DNA of 36,836 nt from a virus, in IMG/VR virus record IMGVR_UViG_3300032309_001900, positions 1 to 36,836 of that record, one strand, 5' to 3'. Positions 16,001 to 23,550 of the stretch are shown here, in pieces. A program made the position numbers and the translations under genes. Under the pieces are notes generated by a model. That model searched no databases. It had not been told where the DNA came from and saw nothing but the letters and a program-made list of their open reading frames with translations. Each line of letters starts with the position of its first letter. The stretch's first letter is position 1.

Positions 16001-19000
16001 TCCCACTGGTAAAAATCCAGCAGGGCAATTTAGTGAATTTGAAATGGCTGCCGCATCAATTGTTAAAGATAAGTATTCGAATGTTGATCCATCAATAAGT
16101 GCAAAACTTACAAAAGTTACTGATGGTTTATTAAGAAGATACGAAACTAAGAAAAATACTACATATGGTGGTTTTATTCCTAATTTTGCATATAAACAAG
16201 CAGTAATGGGCTTAGAAGAAAGCATGAGCGGCAATAAAGCTATCTTTGATACCAAGCCTTTTCCTCATATTAGAAACAGCAGTCAACCAACATTTAGTTC
16301 CGCAATTGCTGATCATGGTGGCTTAGGTAATGCATTAAGCGATTCAATGAGAGGACAAAAAGCTGCTGGATTGATGAGCGGAGGATTTATTCCTAATTTT
16401 GCAGATTCAAATATAAATGTTAGAAGTTTATTACCTAACGCTCCAAAAAGTTGGGCAGCTTCTATAGATAAAGCGCAAAATGCTTTGATGCAATTAGCGG
16501 ATGAATTATTAAAGAATAAAACTAAAGTATCTCAATATTCTACTGAATTAGCGAAAGTTGCTGCTAATAATAAAGTGTTAAATAGCATACTACCTCAAGT
16601 AGAAAAGCAATTAACGCAAGAAATAAACGAAAAGAAAAAATCAGCAAGAAATCAAAAAATATCATCTTTAGGAACAACATTGGCTTTTGCTGGGCCTATA
16701 GCAGCAGGATTATTAGAACAATCTGTTTTTGGTAATAGACAAAGAACTGATATGTCTTCTACAGAAAGATCTGTTCAATCAGGATTGAGTACGGGTTTAA
16801 CCGCTGTTTCAACTGGTGCATCTATTGGATCTGCTTTTGGTCCAGTAGGTGCTGCTGTAGGAGCTACAGCAGGAGCTTTAATTGGTTTAATTCAGTCTGT
16901 TGATGCCGCTAAATTATCAATGGAAGAATTAGCTAAAATAGATCAAGAAAATATCGAGATAATGCAAAAAAATGCTTCTGCTGGTTCTGATTACATTCAG
17001 AAACAACAGGAATTATCAAGATTAATAGCTTCTGGAGCAAAAGAATCTGACATACAAAATGCTTCTAAAGCAGTATCTCAAAGTTTTACAGAAATAAAAG
17101 ATACAAAATTAGCTGAAGCTTTTACAAAAACAAAAGGTGATGTAGAGGGAATGTCTAAAGCTTTACAATCTTTCAATGCCGATCTTCGTAAAAAACAATC
17201 TGCATCTGCCGCTCTTTCTTCTTTGAGAGAAGGTGGTTTCTTTTCTACTACAGCGCAAAAAGGAGTTAAAGATGCTAGAGAAGTAGCTGGTAATTTATTT
17301 TCTGCATTTTCTGAAAGCGATTTGAGTAAAGGATCAATGGAAAATATTGTAAATAATATTTCTAAATATAATCAAATAAAGCCTGGAACTGGAAGAGCTG
17401 GTGCAGCTTCAGCAGCGCAACAGCAATTAAGTATTAGAAATGCTGCAACTTCAGATATAGAAAATTTAATAAGTTTTGAATCTCCTGAATTAAAAAAAGG
17501 TACAGATGAATATAAACAAAGAGTTGAAAGATATTTAAATTTATTTTTTGGAGCAAGCGGTAATCAAATTGCAGAAACATATAAAGATTTAGCTGGTAAA
17601 AACAAAGATGAAGCTAAAAAAATATTGGATAAAATTAATAAAGAAGGAAATCTAAGAAAAGCTCGTTTAAAAATTGAAGATGATATCTTTAATCAAACAA
17701 GGCAGTTAAATGAAGATCTTTTAAAAAATGATTTCGCTCAAAAATTAAAAGAAACTATTTTTAACTTTGATCAAAACGTAAGATCTTCTTATGTAGATCC
17801 ACTTCAATTACTTTCAGAAAAAAGAGAATTTCAATTAAATCAATTACAGAATGAATTTGCGAATGGAACTAAAAAAGCTATTGGTGATTTTTATGATAAA
17901 ACTTTACAAGGATTAAGTGGAACAATTCAAAATGAAGATTTTTTAAATAAAATTCTAAAACCAGCATTAGATGAATTTAAAAAAACTGGTAATGTGTCTG
18001 ATTTGAATGATACGTTGACTACAGATGGTCAGATTTCAAATAATCCTGACGCATCAAAGCTTTTAATGGAATCTATAAGACTGTATAATGAAGCTGAATC
18101 TAAAAGAGCAATAAACAACGGTGGTCAAAGAGACTTGGTAAATAAACAATTGGATTTAGAGGATATAAGAGCAAGAAATGATAAATTTTTAAATTCTCTT
18201 ATTATAAAACAAATTGAATTATCAGGTGATGCTGAAATATCACAAATAAAAAGAAGAACTCAATCGGAGTTAGAAATGGATACGTTAGATAGAAAAATGT
18301 CTGATCAAGGACAGTTTTTAGGGATGGGAGTTTTAGGAAAAGCTAGTGAAAGATCTAGAATAAGAAATTTGATGTCTAAACGAAAAATAGCAGAACAAGA
18401 ATTTGAAAAATCAGCTTCTGCCCAAACTTCTTATGCTAGTATTTTAGAGGCTCAAAGAAGCAGTTTGTTGCAAGAAGCTAACGTGTTAGATCAACAATCT
18501 CCATTGGGAACTGGTGGTTTTTTACAAAGAGCGCAAGCAGAAGGTATTTCTCCAATACAAATTCAAAATCGTCACGATTTGGCTTCAGCAATCAAAGAAA
18601 TTGAAAATATAAAATTAGTTGGAGAAAAAGAAACAGAAAGAGTTAGAACTTTAAGTAATTTAAAAAAGATTCAACAAGAAATAATTAGTGGAAAAACGAA
18701 AGAAGAAAAAATTACAAGAAGAATAAATGATGAAGATAAGCGTACTGCCAGACGCTCTACATCTTTTTCTTATGGAGTATCTGCTGGATTTGATAAATTA
18801 AAAGATGAAAGTGAATTAATGATAGGTCGTTTAGGAGAAGATCTACCAAAAATGTTTGCTGATGGATTGGTTAATGGAATTAAAGCTGCTATAAGAGAAT
18901 CTGATAATTTAGGAAGCGCTTTGATGGGTATAGCTTCTACTTTTTTGGATACTATAAGTACAACATTAATGCAATCTGCGGTTTATGGAATATTAGGAAA

Positions 19001-20048
19001 TCTTGGAGTTTCTAATTTACCAGTTGCCGCTAAACAAAGAGGAGGAGTAATTCGCGCTCAATCTGGTATGTATATTTCTGGAGTTGGTTCTGGAGATAAA
19101 TATCCAGCACTACTTGAAAATGGGGAATACGTATTAAATAGAAGAGCGGTAATGGCAATGGGTGGTCCAGCTTCACTTGATCAACTAAATTTTGCGATGG
19201 CTCCTCGTTTTGCTTCTGGCGGTTCATTTAGTAATGAATTTACAGATCTCAAATCAATGGAATCTAATATGACTAGTTATGGAATGGAAAATAGCAAGTT
19301 ATATGGTGAATTAAGGGATGCTGAAGTTGCAGCCGCTGAAGAACGTAGAAGAAAAGCTTTTGCAAGAAAACAACAAAGAGCAGGTATGATTGGATCTTTA
19401 GTTGCTGCTGTAGCATCTATTGGTTTGGCGCAAGGAATGTCAAACATCGCACAAAATGCTCAATCTAAACAAGCGCAAGCTTTATCTGGTAAATTAACTA
19501 GTGGAGCAAATTTAACAAAAGCTGAATCAGCTTCTATCAAACCTTTCATAGATAAAGGTTTAATAAGTCCATACTCAGGAGCTTATACTGGAGGAAGCAG
19601 TTATAGTGGAGTAAAGAGTTTCTTCTCTGGTCCAACTGCTTATGGTCAATCACCTTGGTATCAAAAAATGAATCCATTTGGTAAGCAGACTGGCGGATTA
19701 ATTGGGTCTCGTTTGTCTGATACAATTCCAGGTTATATGGAAGGGGGATTGTATAATACTCCTATAGTTAAAAGATATGGTGTTGGAATGCAAGCGGGAG
19801 GTATGTCGCCAATATCAAATAGTAATTCTAATGTTGTTAATACTACAAATGCTACTAACTCATTTAATTTCAATACTAATGTTAGTAGAGATGGAACAAT
19901 AGAAGTTGGATCTAATTCTACAAGCTATGCTCAACAAGATGTTGCATTATCTAAGAATTTGAATAGCAAAGTTTATGCTGTAGTATTAGATGCCATTAAA
20001 AATGAACAAAGATTCGGTGGAAGTTTAGCAGGAACACGCCAAGGATAA
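13071..20048 (+). CDS. Tape measure protein with embedded nuclease-like domains
   Basis: 2325 residues, the largest gene. About residues 95-330 resemble the TP901-type tape measure core (SKQTASSFDDASKAALEFSRQG and following). A hydrophobic stretch (AIAAFFTLFKLI) lies near 430. From 548 to 1110 the chain is broken by short Gly/Ile/Pro repeats: GGYIPTA (548), AGGYAPG (565), KYIPGFA (588) and four copies of GFIPNF (627, 812, 1034, 1105). Between the second and third GFIPNF copies is a PD-(D/E)XK-like domain (HED 875-877, DFD 913-915, ELK 929-931); between the first and second is a degraded relative. Residues 1202-1275 hold Gly/Ala-rich, possibly membrane-active segments, and 1290-1900 is mainly helical. 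Near 2013-2027 is ALLENGEYVLNRRAV, a motif common at tape measure C-ends. Role: sets tail length and enters the host envelope during ejection. Confidence 0.92.
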   Translation: MAVQINVAANQAALTASIQAGVQAYNQRFAQNNQLNLTVNQRAFSQPLGRMTGDVKDFEAALAASNARVIAFGASTAVLGGVINSFKELANVTISVEKNLADINRVFGLTTSQLQKFSTDLFTVSKQTASSFDDASKAALEFSRQGLKAEETLQRTKDALTLTRLAGIDTANAVDALTSTVNGFAATGITTTQILNKLVAVEQDYAVGAGDLAEALSRTGQAAQEAGVSLDQLNALVTSAQQSTARGGAVIGNALKTIFTRLQRTETLDQLEAFNIAVRDVQGNILPAVQILQNFAGAYKGLADAQRAQLSEQVAGVYQVNILKAIVNDLNKSQGTYAGALQRGASATNEAEIATAKLNQTLDALLKQTASSTQQLANNIGKVTFEPLAKYGAEQLKSFVESMNEILEGEGVGSTFANGLLKGIRNVIAGPGAIAAFFTLFKLIQNSFTYLSQALPQIAGITTETQNRKNIEQSILQIMQQQGPASQALAGLMGNQAAQAQLLLQIARQQTAEYQMQSTLAKQLAAQLATQGVRVKGSGGLQVTRAGGYIPTATRMAEVVGAQAGGYAPGRVVSSPVGGVMNTAEDVKYIPGFAQPFINPPAGSKAGRAHRQNSISRTGVDPYMFNGFIPNFVKKSPSQFSVGRAFEQSVGFDIKVPPSRNKPIDFKEVLEKPINKNFNPKLYQSNTFADAHSGLGHTSAENISKVINYIGQNYYTYSPKQGSKTKRLKIDDKTSIISQPDLLGDLFIRPRYTEIIGEGSDVPNQIETSSISSLNTTAKKTLLNGVSELDFNPILRKKIKMQFAQDRVYGSGFIPNFATPMSTASIPWFKKYSSKYKNASGDTDLFKMGDFPTYGRGLDHEYAKKGNSAMLSYLHEDFVRSALNIALGSKKVIRPAEVGFKNKPVSDIANENDFDLLYRIADGSYSMLELKQDFKNISGSVTGFMNKKLANLEKENPVLAKKVSSMIAVSNRPKFIDPTGKNPAGQFSEFEMAAASIVKDKYSNVDPSISAKLTKVTDGLLRRYETKKNTTYGGFIPNFAYKQAVMGLEESMSGNKAIFDTKPFPHIRNSSQPTFSSAIADHGGLGNALSDSMRGQKAAGLMSGGFIPNFADSNINVRSLLPNAPKSWAASIDKAQNALMQLADELLKNKTKVSQYSTELAKVAANNKVLNSILPQVEKQLTQEINEKKKSARNQKISSLGTTLAFAGPIAAGLLEQSVFGNRQRTDMSSTERSVQSGLSTGLTAVSTGASIGSAFGPVGAAVGATAGALIGLIQSVDAAKLSMEELAKIDQENIEIMQKNASAGSDYIQKQQELSRLIASGAKESDIQNASKAVSQSFTEIKDTKLAEAFTKTKGDVEGMSKALQSFNADLRKKQSASAALSSLREGGFFSTTAQKGVKDAREVAGNLFSAFSESDLSKGSMENIVNNISKYNQIKPGTGRAGAASAAQQQLSIRNAATSDIENLISFESPELKKGTDEYKQRVERYLNLFFGASGNQIAETYKDLAGKNKDEAKKILDKINKEGNLRKARLKIEDDIFNQTRQLNEDLLKNDFAQKLKETIFNFDQNVRSSYVDPLQLLSEKREFQLNQLQNEFANGTKKAIGDFYDKTLQGLSGTIQNEDFLNKILKPALDEFKKTGNVSDLNDTLTTDGQISNNPDASKLLMESIRLYNEAESKRAINNGGQRDLVNKQLDLEDIRARNDKFLNSLIIKQIELSGDAEISQIKRRTQSELEMDTLDRKMSDQGQFLGMGVLGKASERSRIRNLMSKRKIAEQEFEKSASAQTSYASILEAQRSSLLQEANVLDQQSPLGTGGFLQRAQAEGISPIQIQNRHDLASAIKEIENIKLVGEKETERVRTLSNLKKIQQEIISGKTKEEKITRRINDEDKRTARRSTSFSYGVSAGFDKLKDESELMIGRLGEDLPKMFADGLVNGIKAAIRESDNLGSALMGIASTFLDTISTTLMQSAVYGILGNLGVSNLPVAAKQRGGVIRAQSGMYISGVGSGDKYPALLENGEYVLNRRAVMAMGGPASLDQLNFAMAPRFASGGSFSNEFTDLKSMESNMTSYGMENSKLYGELRDAEVAAAEERRRKAFARKQQRAGMIGSLVAAVASIGLAQGMSNIAQNAQSKQAQALSGKLTSGANLTKAESASIKPFIDKGLISPYSGAYTGGSSYSGVKSFFSGPTAYGQSPWYQKMNPFGKQTGGLIGSRLSDTIPGYMEGGLYNTPIVKRYGVGMQAGGMSPISNSNSNVVNTTNATNSFNFNTNVSRDGTIEVGSNSTSYAQQDVALSKNLNSKVYAVVLDAIKNEQRFGGSLAGTRQG
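14712..16400 (+). repeat. GFIPNF linker repeats in the tape measure protein
   Basis: Four exact copies of Gly-Phe-Ile-Pro-Asn-Phe start at nt 14949, 15504, 16170 and 16383 (residues 627, 812, 1034, 1105), three of them followed by Ala. Looser relatives lie upstream: GGYIPTA (14709), AGGYAPG (14760) and KYIPGFAQPF (14832). The copies bracket segments of about 185, 222 and 71 residues with quite different composition, so they look like borders between modules rather than a structural repeat within one fold. Confidence 0.85.
15522..16166 (+). other. PD-(D/E)XK nuclease-like domain inside the tape measure protein
   Basis: Residues about 818-1032. A helix with SYLHEDFVRSALNIALG carries a Glu (876) as in the first core helix of these nucleases. 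Then comes NDFDLLYRIADG (Asp913, Asp915), a turn, and SMLELKQD with Glu929 and Lys931, giving D-x(13-15)-E-x-K. The order and spacing fit the metal-binding core of PD-(D/E)XK enzymes. The rest (MNKKLANLEKENPVLAKKV and so on) is helical. This is a motif call by eye; no structure prediction was run. Confidence 0.6.
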
Positions 20049-20049
20049 T

Positions 20050-20997
20050 ATGAAAAACGCAACGCTAAATTACGAAAATATATTTTATTTAAATGGTGCA
20101 GCCATTTCTGGAATATTATCTATTAATGGCAGTTATAATCTTAATTATGCTCCAATAAATACAATTGGCGTTGGTTATAATAAGCAAATAATGGCCGAAG
20201 TTCCAACGGCTCAATTTAAAGTAAATAAATATTTATTATATAATGAGCCATTTTTGCCTTTTACTGGAGAAAGTCTTTCTAGACAAGCTAAAACTTTTGC
20301 AGCAAGTATAAATTACTTTGGTAAATCATTTGGTTTTCAAACTGGCTGCTTGAATGGATTTAGTTTAGATTGTTCTGTAGGAGAAATTCCTCAGACTTCT
20401 ATAGATATTCAGGTTTTTGGTGATATAGGAAGTAATACTTCTGCTTCAGGAAATTTTGTAGCACCATATATTAGCGTTCCTCAAGTAAAAGATATTATTC
20501 TATTATGTAGCGGTTCATCAACAAATAGAATAACACAATTTAGTTATTCTATAACTTGCCCTAAAAAACCAATTTATCTTCTTCAACCATCTGGACTTTC
20601 TTCAGGAGGTTCTGGTCCTTCTGGACCTACAGCAAATTATGCTTATATACCAAATGAAATATTATTAGAATTACCTATTGAAATAGACGCTTCTTTTAAT
20701 TTAGAAGTAGACGATTACCAAGCTAAAAAATTATATACTCAATTAAATAATGATAATGATACTAGTTTTTCAATAAGTATAAATGGAACAGTTTTTCAAG
20801 ATGAAACTTTGCCAGTTAATGGTTTAGATTTAGTAGTTAATGGAAATGTGCCATTATTTACTTATAGAAAAGCTATTGGAATAAACATGTTTAATCAATC
20901 ATTTAATAATGTAAAACTAGTATCTCAAGAATTTAATTCAAATGCTGACGACGTTTTAAGTGTAAAACTTAATTATAAAGGTTATTTAAACAATTAA
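20050..20997 (+). CDS. Tail-tube-like distal tail protein A
   Basis: 315 residues, beta-rich. Segments SYNLNYAPINTIGVGYNKQIMAEVPTA-type near the start, ITQFSYSITCPKKPIYLLQPSG in the middle, and LELPIEIDASFNLEVDDYQAK plus a final strand set (SFNNVKLVSQEFNSNADD) follow the same order as strands in the major tail protein at 7923-9257. A flexible insert (SGLSSGGSGPSGP) sits in the loop between halves. It starts two bases after the tape measure stop, with AAGGA five to nine bases before the ATG, one of the few Shine-Dalgarno-like sites. Probably a ring at the tail end. The GTGTAA word also occurs at 20960-20965, 39 bases before the next gene. Confidence 0.6.
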   Translation: MKNATLNYENIFYLNGAAISGILSINGSYNLNYAPINTIGVGYNKQIMAEVPTAQFKVNKYLLYNEPFLPFTGESLSRQAKTFAASINYFGKSFGFQTGCLNGFSLDCSVGEIPQTSIDIQVFGDIGSNTSASGNFVAPYISVPQVKDIILLCSGSSTNRITQFSYSITCPKKPIYLLQPSGLSSGGSGPSGPTANYAYIPNEILLELPIEIDASFNLEVDDYQAKKLYTQLNNDNDTSFSISINGTVFQDETLPVNGLDLVVNGNVPLFTYRKAIGINMFNQSFNNVKLVSQEFNSNADDVLSVKLNYKGYLNN

Positions 20998-20998
20998 T

Positions 20999-22744
20999 AT
21001 GGGAATACCACTATCATCATTATCTGATAAATTAGGCGTAAATGTTGCGGCTACTGATATATTTTTGGTATCTAATAGCAATTCTTCGCAAGATAATAAA
21101 ATAACAAGAGATGAGTTTAGTAAAGCGTTTACTGGTTTTTACGCTCAAAATGCACAAGGTTTTACTATTTTTGAAAATAATGGTATTTATGGATTAACAG
21201 TAAGTGGATCAAATGGTTTTGTTGGTATAAATGATAAAACTCCATTTGTTTCATTAGATGTTGTGGATAATACCGCTTCTACAAATGGTTCTGGGCAAAT
21301 TAGATTAAGCACTCCAAATTCTGGAAGAAAGATAGCTTTTTCATTAAGCGATCCAAATACTTATTATGAATTTAGTAAAAAATCCAATGATACTAAGTTA
21401 TATTTAGAATCATCTATTGATGGTGGCTCAACGTTTAGTAATTTATTTGTAGTAGATCAGAGTGGTAATTTTGGCATTACAGATTCTACCGGAGTTTTAA
21501 ATAATAAATTTTTAGTAAGTGGCGCATCAATTCAGTTTCAAAATTCAGGCAATGCTATACTTTTTGATCCATACAATACTGAAATAAAAACAAGCGCTAA
21601 TGATGAAACTTTATTATTAAATTATAATAATCTTGGAGATATAAATGTAGGTTATAATGCAGTATATGTAGATAATAGTTTAACTGCTCCTAAAGTAGGT
21701 ATCGGTCATGCTATTCCAGCTTATACTTTCCATGTAAGTGGAACTGCTGATGAAGTGGCTAGATTTCAGAGTAATGTTAGCAGATGCGTAAGCAGTTATA
21801 GAACTTCAACTTCTACATATTATTTTGGAGCAGAAAGCACAAATGCGTTCATGGGTCCAGTTTCTATATTGAATGAAAATAATTTAGTAGTAGGCAGTAA
21901 CGGTTTTGTTGGTGCTGGAACAACTGGTCCATTATATAAATTAGATATTAGAGCAACTGGTACAGCACAGTATACTCCAGCATATTTTCAAAATACAAAT
22001 ACACAAGGATACGCGCAAATAGTAATAGCTGCAAATAAAGCGTTTGGAGGTGGGGATACAGGACCAAGAAATAGTTTTGTAACTTTTTCTCGATATGATG
22101 GTTCTCCAAGTACAGATAAATGGTCAATTGGAAATTTATATGTTGATACAACTTTTGGAGGTAGTGATGATTTCGTGTTTATTAAAAATGGTTATGCTGG
22201 AGCTTCTCCAGATGTTGTAGCAAAGTTAAGTACAGCGGGAAGTTTAGATATTGATGGAAGTTACACAAGTAATTCCTCTTATTGTAAAGGTCAATTTGTT
22301 GAGGTTTATCAAACAAGATTAACTGGAACTTCTAATATTTATATAGATCCAATTGGAATAAACGGTTCTTCTGTAGTTAGTAGTGGTGATTTTAATAATG
22401 ATTCGCCATATGGTGTATCAATGTATAATGGTAAACTTGAAAGAATAAAATTGTTCACATCAAATACGATATCTTCTAATGTTATTTTTCAATTTTATGC
22501 TATTACTCCAACAACTACATCTGTAAATGGTTATAATAATATAAATACAACTGGAGATTATGCAAATGTAAAATGTAGTGGAACAGTTGCTTTAAACACA
22601 AATCAAATAGCAGAAATAGTATTTCCAACTTTTGGAACTTTTACTTCTGGACAATTATTACAATATAGATTGTTCAAATCGGATTTTACCACTTTAAATA
22701 TACCAGTTAAGATAACTAGCTCTTTAAAATACACTATTGTTTAA
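20999..22744 (+). CDS. Tail fibre-like protein with VGI repeats
   Basis: 581 residues. The N-terminal 45 residues (IPLSSLSDKLGVNVAATDIFLV and following) look like a virion-anchoring segment ending in ITRDEF. Then come fibre-type repeats in which a glycine-valine-glycine strand is followed by xPxxxLDV: NGFVGINDKTPFVSLDV, PKVGIGHAIPAYTFHVSG, NGFVGAGTTGPLYKLDI. The C-terminal 200 residues (from GQFVEVYQTRLTG) are beta-rich and may form a binding head; they have no S74 domain or coiled coil. Located between two tail-tube-like genes, so the fibre probably attaches to distal tail rings. It is one of at least three fibre genes here. No enzymatic motif seen. Confidence 0.75.
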   Translation: MGIPLSSLSDKLGVNVAATDIFLVSNSNSSQDNKITRDEFSKAFTGFYAQNAQGFTIFENNGIYGLTVSGSNGFVGINDKTPFVSLDVVDNTASTNGSGQIRLSTPNSGRKIAFSLSDPNTYYEFSKKSNDTKLYLESSIDGGSTFSNLFVVDQSGNFGITDSTGVLNNKFLVSGASIQFQNSGNAILFDPYNTEIKTSANDETLLLNYNNLGDINVGYNAVYVDNSLTAPKVGIGHAIPAYTFHVSGTADEVARFQSNVSRCVSSYRTSTSTYYFGAESTNAFMGPVSILNENNLVVGSNGFVGAGTTGPLYKLDIRATGTAQYTPAYFQNTNTQGYAQIVIAANKAFGGGDTGPRNSFVTFSRYDGSPSTDKWSIGNLYVDTTFGGSDDFVFIKNGYAGASPDVVAKLSTAGSLDIDGSYTSNSSYCKGQFVEVYQTRLTGTSNIYIDPIGINGSSVVSSGDFNNDSPYGVSMYNGKLERIKLFTSNTISSNVIFQFYAITPTTTSVNGYNNINTTGDYANVKCSGTVALNTNQIAEIVFPTFGTFTSGQLLQYRLFKSDFTTLNIPVKITSSLKYTIV

Positions 22745-23550
22745 TGAGTAAATTTATAAAATATGAGAATTTAGATTTTAGAATAAATAATGATATTTTT
22801 TATTCTACATCTGTGCAAATTTCTTTGCGTACAAATATAGAACCTGTATTGCTTTCTGATGGTTCATTATTAAGATATGCGCCTCAAGGAACAGTTGTAG
22901 GTAGTTTAACTACTGAATTTTTTTTAACAGGAGCTTATCCAAGCTATTTAATTCCTACGAGTAATTCAGAAAATCCAGTTAATGCTTTATTTGCAGGAGT
23001 TCAAATAGAAAATTGTTATCTAAAAACTATTTCATTCAAAGCTTCTCAATTTTCTCCAATATCTTTAAGTGCAGAATTTGATTGGTTTGGAAAATTAAAT
23101 ACAGTTGACAGTACAAATAATTTAAAACAATTTTATTTTAATAGAAATCAATCTCTTGACAATGTTTCTCACTCAAATAGAAGTTATATTTCAGATTTAA
23201 GCAATGTATTTGGATTTTCTGAAGTGTTTGGGTTTCAATATTCTGAGCAATGCGAAAGAATTCCATTTTTCAAAAATGGTGAAATAGTTCCTTTTAGAGT
23301 CGCTAAATCAAATAAAAATAAAAGCGTAAGCGTTGATGGCAATTTCTTTAAACAAAATAATGTTTCTGATATTGAAGGGAAAATAAGTAATTGCGATTTA
23401 TACATAAAAGATTATAATAATAATTTATTAAATACTTTTAATATTTCTGGAAGAATAGAATCGCGAGGAATGAATACTACTAACAATGGAATTTTGCAAA
23501 GCAATTTAGCAATAACTCAACGTTTAGCTCCATTAAGAAATACACTATGA
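22744..23550 (+). CDS. Tail-tube-like distal tail protein B
   Basis: 268 residues, beta-rich, with few charged helices. The N-terminal strands (STSVQISLRTNIEPVLLSDG, LLRYAPQGTVVGSLTTEFFLTG) and the GEIVPFRVAKSN/KSVSVDGNF region resemble the layout of distal tail protein A and the tube protein, though more distantly. It starts in a TAATG overlap with the fibre gene and ends in an ATGA overlap with the gpM-like gene, so translation is coupled. Likely a distal tail or baseplate ring protein joining tube and tip. Alternative: a phage-specific tail-tip protein of other origin. Confidence 0.5.
   Translation: MSKFIKYENLDFRINNDIFYSTSVQISLRTNIEPVLLSDGSLLRYAPQGTVVGSLTTEFFLTGAYPSYLIPTSNSENPVNALFAGVQIENCYLKTISFKASQFSPISLSAEFDWFGKLNTVDSTNNLKQFYFNRNQSLDNVSHSNRSYISDLSNVFGFSEVFGFQYSEQCERIPFFKNGEIVPFRVAKSNKNKSVSVDGNFFKQNNVSDIEGKISNCDLYIKDYNNNLLNTFNISGRIESRGMNTTNNGILQSNLAITQRLAPLRNTL

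Noticed and set aside
15686-16255. 189-codon minus-strand frame within the tape measure gene
   Set aside because: Opposite-strand shadow of the nuclease-like region; Leu/Phe/Ser-rich composition mirrors AT-rich coding and shows no motif.
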